Shown: piece after piece, positions 1 to 4,464 of the stretch
How positions within the stretch are numbered: position 1 is the stretch's first letter
Layout: each line of letters begins with the position of its first letter
Assembly (NCBI GenBank): GCA_030627085.1
Contig: DAOUSS010000091.1
Coordinates: 1 to 6,299 of the forward strand
Reading direction: 5' to 3'
From: Candidatus Stahliibacteriota bacterium
Lineage (GTDB): Bacteria; Hydrothermota; UBA3073
DNA: 6,299 bases
Translations under genes and position numbers: made by a program
Notes under the pieces: generated by a model
Databases searched by the model: none
What the model was told of the DNA's origin: nothing
The model's input: the letters and a program-made list of their open reading frames with translations, nothing else

Positions 1-67
1 TAAGTTATTTTCTGGCGTGTTTTTTAATTACTTAATTACCCAATAACCTAAATACGGTTTTTGATAT

Positions 68-86
68 AATCTGTGTCTATCTGTGG
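68..86. repeat. Short CTGTG repeat, copy 1 (downstream of rmlA)
   Basis: The 19 bases AATCTGTG-TCTA-TCTGTGG contain two CTGTG units. A near-identical 18-base element lies in the same orientation at 1040-1057, on the other side of rmlA. The rest of bases 1-110 is AT-rich, with a small tandem TTAATTAC duplication at 24-39 and no gene or clear terminator. Confidence 0.5.
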
Positions 87-110
87 TTTAATGGATATTC
101 TGGTGTAATA

Positions 111-854
111 TTAAGATTGGATACGCCAGAGATTTTGGTCTTCTTTCTTTCTTCTTGCTACATAGTTATTCACTTCAAGTAAGGCATCCACCGATGCACC
201 AGCATCTCCCCAGAATCCCTTAAAAATTTCATAAGTCAGTCTTCCCTGTTTTATATATTCATTGTTGACGTCTGTGATCTCCAGTTCACCTCTCGCTGAC
301 GGAGTGAGTTTTGGAATGATATCAAATACCTCACTTGTATACACATATACTCCAATGACAGCATAGTTCGATGGGGGAACCTTCGGTTTTTCCACTATTC
401 TTTTCACTCTTTTCCCTTCCATAACCACAACTCCATATTCTCCCGGATTCTCTACTTCTTTTAAGAATATCATAGCGCCATCTTTGAAATTGGAGACGCC
501 CTCCTTTATGGAACCGTTGAGTATGTTATCCCCAAGTATTACACAGAAACTATCATCTCCAACAAAGTTCTTTGCATGATAGAGTGCATCAGCAATACCG
601 CCTTCTCTCTCCTGATATGTATAACCAAGCCCTTTGAGCCCAAATTCTCTTCCGTCTCCCATCAATCTTAAAAACTCACCCGCCGAATTTCCGCCTGTAA
701 CTACAAGAATTTCATCAATACCAGCTTCCCTGATTGTCATAATAGGATAATATATCATTGGAAGATCATACACCGGCAGAAGATGTTTGTTTGTAATCTT
801 TGTTAAAGGATACAGTCTGGTTCCAAGTCCCCCAGCAAGCACGACACCTTTCAT
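111..854 (-). CDS. rmlA: Glucose-1-phosphate thymidylyltransferase, short form (RmlA/RfbA type)
   Basis: This 247-residue nucleotidyltransferase should join glucose-1-phosphate and dTTP to give dTDP-glucose and pyrophosphate, the first step towards dTDP-rhamnose and related surface sugars in the cytoplasm. Visible motifs are the N-terminal nucleotide loop GGLGTRLYPLT (residues 8-18), LGDN with the metal-binding Asp (107-110), EKP (155-157), GELEITD (189-195) and WGDAG (215-219). The length and the NKHLLPV and SARGELEITD stretches match the short, roughly 245-residue class (as in Bacillus anthracis RfbA) rather than the 290-residue class. The usual W-T-D-A-G-T reads W-G-D-A-G-A here, a mild departure. 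I chose the ATG at 854 over one four codons upstream because a G6 ribosome-binding tract sits 4 bases before it and the protein then begins MKGVVLAGG as the family does. No rmlB, C or D lies next to it in the window, so another sugar nucleotide cannot be excluded. No promoter is evident. Confidence 0.9.
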   Translation of the reverse strand: MKGVVLAGGLGTRLYPLTKITNKHLLPVYDLPMIYYPIMTIREAGIDEILVVTGGNSAGEFLRLMGDGREFGLKGLGYTYQEREGGIADALYHAKNFVGDDSFCVILGDNILNGSIKEGVSNFKDGAMIFLKEVENPGEYGVVVMEGKRVKRIVEKPKVPPSNYAVIGVYVYTSEVFDIIPKLTPSARGELEITDVNNEYIKQGRLTYEIFKGFWGDAGASVDALLEVNNYVARRKKEDQNLWRIQS

Positions 855-858
855 AATA

Positions 859-864
859 CCCCCC
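859..864 (-). promoter_or_regulatory. Ribosome binding site deciding the rmlA start
   Basis: A run of six G lies 4 bases upstream of the ATG at 854 on the minus strand. It can pair with the CCUCC of the 16S tail using one G-U wobble. The alternative in-frame ATG at 866 has only AT-rich sequence in front of it and itself runs into the G tract, so 854 is the better start. Confidence 0.6.
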
Positions 865-880
865 ATTCAAAAGTAATCAA

Positions 881-1030
881 TGACTAATTTCTAATGCCGA
901 ATTTCTAAATCCTAAACAATATCTAAATCCCAATTTTCCAAATTTTTCCAGATAAGTCGGGATCGTTTGGAATTTATAATTTGGAATTCGTTTAGAGTTT
1001 AGGGTTTCGAATTTAGAATTTTTGAATTTC
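881..1030. repeat. Degenerate, partly self-complementary AT-rich repeat block upstream of rmlA
   Basis: The left half is built from loose CTAAATCC units (exact at 905-912 and 923-930) and CCAAATT (938-944). The right half carries their complement-like forms, TTTGGAATT twice (966-974, 980-988), AATTTGG (978-984), and TTTAGAGTTTAGGG, TTTAGAATTT units. The halves meet around 951-965. It fills most of the recN-rmlA gap, and no reading frame or promoter stands out in it. Its role is unknown. Confidence 0.5.
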
Positions 1031-1039
1031 AATCAGTGG

Positions 1040-1057
1040 AATCTGTGCACTCTGTGG
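1040..1057. repeat. Short CTGTG repeat, copy 2 (between recN and rmlA)
   Basis: The 18 bases AATCTGTG-CAC-TCTGTGG match copy 1 at both ends (AATCTGTG and TCTGTGG) and differ only in the middle and by one base in length. It lies 20 bases past the recN stop. With copy 1 it brackets rmlA. Confidence 0.5.
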
Positions 1058-1077
1058 CTATGATTTTTGCTTTCTAT

Positions 1078-2694
1078 TCATACCTGTTTCAACAACGCCT
1101 TTGCATGTTTCCTTGCACTCTCGGTTACTTCCTTGCCTGCAATGAGTCTGGCAATCTCTTCTTCTCTGTCTTTCCCTCTGAGTTCTTTCACTGTAACATA
1201 AGTCTTTCCACTCCGCAAAACCTTATCCACTCTTATATGGGTATCTGCCTTTGCTGCGATCTGTGGCAAATGAGTTATGCAGATAACCTGATGTCTTTCT
1301 GATAGCTCTTTCAACTTATCCCCAACTGCATCTGCCACCCTGCCTGATACACCTATATCTATCTCATCAAATATAAGGGTAGGAATCCTATCCACCTCTG
1401 CAAGAACCTTCTTGAGTGCAAGCATACACCTTGACAGTTCACCTCTGGAAGCGATCTTGGCTAAGGATGCCATCTCCTGGTCAGGGTTGGCAGAAAATAT
1501 GAACTCAACTGTATCCTTACCAGTTTCTCTAATACCAGTCTGCTCTACTCTCACATCAAATCTCGCCTTTTGCAAACCCAGGTCAGCAAACTCGGACATC
1601 ACAAGCTTCTTAAAATTCTGAACAGTAGACATCCTTCCTTTTGATAAAATTTCTGCCCTTGTATCTATTTCTTTGTTTATCTCCGCTACCTCCATCTCTA
1701 TTTCGTTCTTCTCTTCCTCATTTACATGGAGATGCTTTAACCTGTTCCTCAGTTCGTCTCTTTTCTTCACCACACCCTCAAGACTCCCACCAAATCTCCT
1801 TTTTAGCTCTTTCAATTCCATAACACGAGTTCTTATTTTTTCAATTTCCTCTGGATCAAGGTCTATCTTCTCCGTATAGGAAGATAAAAGGGAATCTATA
1901 TCTTTTATTTCATAGTAGATATTCTCCATCCTTTTACCCAGTACATCGACCTGAGTGTCTATTCGAATAAGTTCAGCTATTAGATTGCGGACTCTTGTGA
2001 TACCGTCCTCAATTCCTCCATCCTCTGAAAGAATTGCACGACACTCATCTGTAATCTGCAAAAGTTTCTCAGCATTTTCGAGAACCCGAAGTCTCTCTTC
2101 AAGTTCATTATCCTCATCAATTTTAGGATTCAGGCGTTCTATACTTTCCAGTTCCCATTTTATGAATTCCTCTGTTCTTTTTGTCTCTTCGATCTTCTTT
2201 CTTAATCTTTCAAGCTTTTCCGAACGCTCACATAGAAGTCCGTATAATTTACCGAAGGAATCCACTTCATTTTTGAGCCCCGCAAAATCGTCAAGAAGTC
2301 CAAGTTGGACACCGGGAGAGAAAAAAGACTGGTGAGAATGACCCCCAACCATATCAATAAGATTTTTTCTCATCTCATTTATGACTTTCAGGGAAGCAAG
2401 CGAGTCATTCAGGTAATATCGTGTCCTCTCCTTCACATCTGTCTTGATTATTACGATATCCTTCCGTACGCCAAGTTTGGAGAGAGACACACCACAATTT
2501 TTGAAAGAGGATTCAATATGGGTATCCTTTTTTATTTCTCCCCGTGGCCTTTCACCGAGTGAGAATCCAAGTGCATCTATTATTATTGACTTACCCGTGC
2601 CTGTCTCGCCAGTAATTACAGTTAGACCTGGAGAGAAGGAGAGAGAAAGCTCTTTTATGATGGTATAGTTATGTATATAAAGTTCTTGTAACAT
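1078..2694 (-). CDS. recN: DNA repair protein RecN (SMC-like ATPase)
   Basis: RecN is a cohesin-like ATPase that acts early at DNA double-strand breaks. The 538 residues are close to the usual 550-570. The N-terminal ATPase half begins MLQELYIHNYTII and has the Walker A GETGTGKS (29-36). A charged helical, coiled-coil middle runs from about 150 to 365. The C-terminal half has the signature ASRGELSR (415-422), Walker B TLIFDEIDIGVSG (439-451) and the switch region ICITHLPQIAA (471-481). Two conserved spots differ: the signature usually reads ASGGELSR but has Arg417 here, and the usual GQHEHQ is GGHSHQ (117-122). The start is forced, because two in-frame TAA codons lie one codon upstream of the ATG and the N-terminus fits the family. 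No Shine-Dalgarno sequence is visible. A consensus promoter and a hairpin lie upstream. No obvious LexA-type palindrome was seen, so SOS control is not supported by the sequence. Confidence 0.95.
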   Translation of the reverse strand: MLQELYIHNYTIIKELSLSFSPGLTVITGETGTGKSIIIDALGFSLGERPRGEIKKDTHIESSFKNCGVSLSKLGVRKDIVIIKTDVKERTRYYLNDSLASLKVINEMRKNLIDMVGGHSHQSFFSPGVQLGLLDDFAGLKNEVDSFGKLYGLLCERSEKLERLRKKIEETKRTEEFIKWELESIERLNPKIDEDNELEERLRVLENAEKLLQITDECRAILSEDGGIEDGITRVRNLIAELIRIDTQVDVLGKRMENIYYEIKDIDSLLSSYTEKIDLDPEEIEKIRTRVMELKELKRRFGGSLEGVVKKRDELRNRLKHLHVNEEEKNEIEMEVAEINKEIDTRAEILSKGRMSTVQNFKKLVMSEFADLGLQKARFDVRVEQTGIRETGKDTVEFIFSANPDQEMASLAKIASRGELSRCMLALKKVLAEVDRIPTLIFDEIDIGVSGRVADAVGDKLKELSERHQVICITHLPQIAAKADTHIRVDKVLRSGKTYVTVKELRGKDREEEIARLIAGKEVTESARKHAKALLKQV

Positions 2695-2716
2695 CTGTTA
2701 TTAATTAGTGTCCGGT

Positions 2717-2755
2717 AAAAATTCACAAGGAGAAAGGGAGCCCCATTTCTCCTTG
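2717..2755 (-). promoter_or_regulatory. Hairpin plus T5 tract in the predicted recN leader (possible attenuator)
   Basis: A perfect 10-bp inverted repeat (arms 2746-2755 and 2726-2735, CAAGGAGAAA and its complement) encloses a 10-base loop that can add two more G-C pairs. On the minus strand, five T (2717-2721) follow after the four bases TGAA. It sits between the predicted recN transcription start (about 2775) and the recN ATG (2694), its base 31 bases before the start codon. It may be an attenuator, an RNA-stabilising stem or a terminator backing up the one upstream. On the plus strand a T-run lies further away, so the structure could also work in that direction. The function is inferred; the structure is directly visible. 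Confidence 0.55.
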
Positions 2756-2782
2756 CTTACATCATTTTTTCACCTGAAACTG

Positions 2783-2811
2783 ATTATAATATAAAAAAGG
2801 GGAAATGTCAA
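2783..2811 (-). promoter_or_regulatory. Consensus sigma-70 promoter for recN
   Basis: On the minus strand TTGACA (2806-2811) is followed by exactly 17 bases and then TATAAT (2783-2788), a perfect match to the housekeeping bacterial consensus in both boxes and in spacing. The predicted start is the A or C near 2775-2776, giving a recN leader of about 80 bases. The spacer contains a CCCC-T6 stretch that is also the tail of a terminator-like hairpin. Confidence 0.85.
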
Positions 2812-2829
2812 GTCAAAAATGACATTCCC
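2793..2829 (-). terminator. Intrinsic-terminator-like hairpin at the end of the fakA-degV-plsY operon
   Basis: On the minus strand GGGAATGTCA (2820-2829) pairs with TGACATTTCCC (2800-2810) through ten pairs with one bulged T, around a 9-base loop. One C and then six T (2793-2798) follow, the layout of a Rho-independent terminator. It lies about 180 bases past the plsY stop and is the best terminator candidate for the lipid operon. Its 3' arm contains the -35 box of the recN promoter and its T tract forms part of the promoter spacer. Confidence 0.6.
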
Positions 2830-3007
2830 ACGAAGGCACAAAGGAGGGAAAGTGAATATACCAAATGCAAGATTCATCATCCATAAAGGGTTCTTGAAAT
2901 AGTCTCGTTCTAAAGGGCATAAGAAGAAAGAAAAGAAATATTATGGAATCGACCCTATAAGATAACCGAACAATATAAAGAGTAAGAGTTTCACCGGTTC
3001 TCTATTA

Positions 3008-3592
3008 TTATACCCAAATTCTCCTTTCTCCTCCGCGAAAGAATAACTTGAAGTTTGGAAGGGTTCTAACCAGAAGCAGGAGCAAGGCAGAACATACTAC
3101 TAAAAATGTAGCCAAATCTGCCTTGAGCATGATGAACGAGGTTGGGGCCAGCACAAGAAAACTAAGGAGTCCAAGGGTGGGAAAGTGTGTAAAGAAAATT
3201 GTGATTATTGCACCAGAAGCAGCAATGCACAGGGTAATGGGTGAAAGCAATCCTATGACTCCCAATGTCGGACTAAACCCCTTACCACCCTTGAATTTAG
3301 AATAAACAGGAAAATCATGCCCAATAACAGCTGAAAGTCCAGTGATGGATATAAGGAAATCTGATCCTCCAATAGTTCTCAATAGAAGCATAGGAATGAT
3401 AGCCTTCATAGCATCGCAGATAGCAACTATCACTCCATATATCTTACCTATGTTTATAAATACATTTGCTGCCCCCGGATTTCCACTTCCCGTCTCTCTC
3501 AAGGAAATTCCCTTTGCCTTTGCGATGATGTGGGCAAAGGATACGCTTCCAAGTAAATAAGCCAATAGCGGGAAAAGTAGTTCTTTTGACAT
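3008..3592 (-). CDS. plsY: PlsY-like acyl-phosphate:glycerol-3-phosphate acyltransferase, divergent active site
   Basis: PlsY is a small inner-membrane enzyme that moves an acyl chain from acyl-phosphate to glycerol-3-phosphate, making lysophosphatidic acid. This 194-residue protein has the family length and a multi-spanning hydrophobic pattern (segments near 4-24, 51-71, 79-91, 112-135 and 139-175). Motif 1 is GSGNPGAANVFINIGK (35-50), motif 2 GHDFPVYSKFKGGKG (91-105), and motif 3 RTLPNFKLFFRGGE (176-189). Motif 2, the phosphate-binding loop, is intact. Motif 1 keeps Ser36 but has Ala42 for Thr and Ile46 for the conserved Arg. Motif 3 keeps Asn180 and Glu189 but has Thr177 for the conserved His. 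The family assignment is firm, while normal activity is doubtful. The start at 3592 is chosen because AGGGGAGG lies 6 bases upstream; an in-frame ATG 12 codons earlier would overlap degV. It begins 2 bases after the degV stop, which suggests translational coupling. Confidence 0.85.
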   Translation of the reverse strand: MSKELLFPLLAYLLGSVSFAHIIAKAKGISLRETGSGNPGAANVFINIGKIYGVIVAICDAMKAIIPMLLLRTIGGSDFLISITGLSAVIGHDFPVYSKFKGGKGFSPTLGVIGLLSPITLCIAASGAIITIFFTHFPTLGLLSFLVLAPTSFIMLKADLATFLVVCSALLLLLVRTLPNFKLFFRGGERRIWV

Positions 3593-3594
3593 AA

Positions 3595-4452
3595 TTAACC
3601 TCCCCTGGGATAATAGGATATGCCCCATGCCCCGGGACCCACATATACACCAACAATGGGGTTAAGCTTCAAGATATGTAGCTCACTTATGGAAAATTCC
3701 TTTCTGATGGATTCTTCTAATTCCCGGCAGATTTTCTCATCTGTGGTATAACCAAGTAAAACCTTCAACTTATTAGATTTATATTTTGCAAGGTCTTCTC
3801 TTATCTCGTCCTTTATCTTCGAAATTATCTGATGTTCTGTCCTTGCTCGCCCAAACGGGATTACCTCGCCATCAGCAAATGTGACCAGTGGAATTATTCT
3901 CATCATTGCACCGAGAAGTGCTTTACCTTTACCCAGTCTTCCGCCTCTATGCAAGAAATTGAGGTCAGGAATTGCAAGAATCATTTTTACCTTTGATTTC
4001 ACTTCTTCTGCCTTCGTCTTTATACTCATAATATCCTTTTCACTAAAAGACTCAATTGCTGCTTCAAGAACAATCATACCCTCTCCCAGAGTCGTTAAAC
4101 CTGTATCGAGCACCTCTACTTTCACTTTATCCTTCACCATCTCGGCAGCAGTGAGTGCCGAATTATAGGTTCCACTCATTTTTGAAGAAAGATGAACCGA
4201 TAGAATAGCGTCAGTGTCCAGCTTTTTACCTGTCTGCCGACAGGCAAGATATGTATTAATTAAATCCCCGGTAGGAAGAAGCGTTGTTCTGGGCATTTCT
4301 CCTTCCTTTACCCTTTTATAAAATTGGTCAGGTGGGATATCTGTCGCCTCTTCATCCCCAAAGTACAAGGGATGCTTTAATATAGTGATGTCGTACTTCC
4401 TGACAGCAGGTTCTGGTATACTGCTTGCGTCATCGGTTACAATCTTTATCAT
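3595..4452 (-). CDS. fakB: DegV-family fatty-acid-binding protein (FakB-like)
   Basis: DegV proteins bind one fatty acid in a buried tunnel, and FakB members present it to the FakA kinase and carry away the acyl-phosphate. The 285 residues match the family. Visible marks are the N-terminal IVTDDASSIP (4-13), TTLLPT in the place of the usual TTSQPS (56-61), the SVHLSSKMSGTYNSA block with Ser93 (85-99), DTG (116-118), the HRGGRLGK turn with Arg172 (168-175), the DGEVIPFGRART strand (194-205) and the C-terminal VGVYVGPGAWG (267-277). In that last motif, Tyr270 replaces the His that usually precedes GPG and contacts the lipid carboxyl group, so ligand or chemistry may differ. The ATG at 4452 has AAGGAGGA 4 bases upstream, overlapping the fakA stop codon. 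Its place between a FakA-like kinase and PlsY supports a lipid role. The exact fatty acid cannot be read from sequence. Confidence 0.88.
   Translation of the reverse strand: MIKIVTDDASSIPEPAVRKYDITILKHPLYFGDEEATDIPPDQFYKRVKEGEMPRTTLLPTGDLINTYLACRQTGKKLDTDAILSVHLSSKMSGTYNSALTAAEMVKDKVKVEVLDTGLTTLGEGMIVLEAAIESFSEKDIMSIKTKAEEVKSKVKMILAIPDLNFLHRGGRLGKGKALLGAMMRIIPLVTFADGEVIPFGRARTEHQIISKIKDEIREDLAKYKSNKLKVLLGYTTDEKICRELEESIRKEFSISELHILKLNPIVGVYVGPGAWGISYYPRGG
3599..3606 (-). promoter_or_regulatory. Ribosome binding site deciding the plsY start
   Basis: AGGGGAGG lies 6 bases before the plsY ATG at 3592 and is formed by the last codons of degV (Arg-Gly-Gly). It decides in favour of this start over the in-frame upstream ATG at 3628 and implies coupled translation of the two genes. 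Confidence 0.85.
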
Positions 4453-4456
4453 AAAA

Positions 4457-4464
4457 TCCTCCTT
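4457..4464 (-). promoter_or_regulatory. Ribosome binding site of degV/fakB overlapping the fakA stop
   Basis: AAGGAGGA, a near-perfect Shine-Dalgarno sequence, shares its first two bases with the TAA stop of fakA (4463-4465) and ends 4 bases before the degV ATG. It supports both the start choice and an operon with translational coupling. Confidence 0.85.

Larger units (their letters stand above)
2695..3007. other. Intergenic region between plsY and recN (313 bases)
   Basis: This is the only gene-free stretch over 300 bases. From high to low coordinates it starts with three tandem in-frame stops at the end of plsY (TAA TAA TAG, the first being the actual stop at 3008-3010). Then comes about 170 bases (2830-3001) in which I recognise nothing beyond purine-rich plus-strand sequence and a loosely repetitive CGAAGGCACAAAGG patch (2831-2844). 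After that come the terminator-like hairpin, the recN promoter and the recN leader hairpin, each listed separately. I find no convincing gene on either strand. Confidence 0.7.

Noticed and set aside
62..70. Plus-strand extended -10 like sequence (TG-A-TATAAT)
   Set aside because: There is no -35 box at the right distance and no plus-strand gene downstream; it overlaps the CTGTG repeat.
1036..2668. Several plus-strand open frames opposite recN, and similar ones opposite plsY, degV and fakA
   Set aside because: They are antisense shadows of clearly recognisable minus-strand genes, with Ser/Leu/Phe-rich low-complexity translations and no family motifs.
2723..2746. Seven-codon minus-strand leader frame (MGLPFSL) inside the recN leader hairpin
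   Set aside because: The SD-like AAGGAG is only 2 bases from the ATG and is sealed in the stem, and the codons show no attenuation-type bias. A two-codon ATG-ATG-TAA at 2757-2765 with AGGTG upstream was also seen and set aside as chance.
2695..2830. Possible LexA/SOS operator upstream of recN
   Set aside because: I looked for CTGT-N8-ACAG and GAAC-N4-GTTC type palindromes near the promoter and found none; other phyla use different boxes, so this is only absence of the familiar ones.
2852..2902. Plus-strand 16-codon frame starting GTG, with AAGGAGGG just upstream
   Set aside because: It is very short, the spacing to the ribosome binding site is only 3 bases, and no promoter or recognisable peptide is evident. 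The purine-rich patch looks like repeat sequence.
3444..3656. Minus-strand 70-residue frame overlapping the degV end and the plsY start
   Set aside because: It lies in another frame over two well-supported genes, and its translation has no recognisable features.
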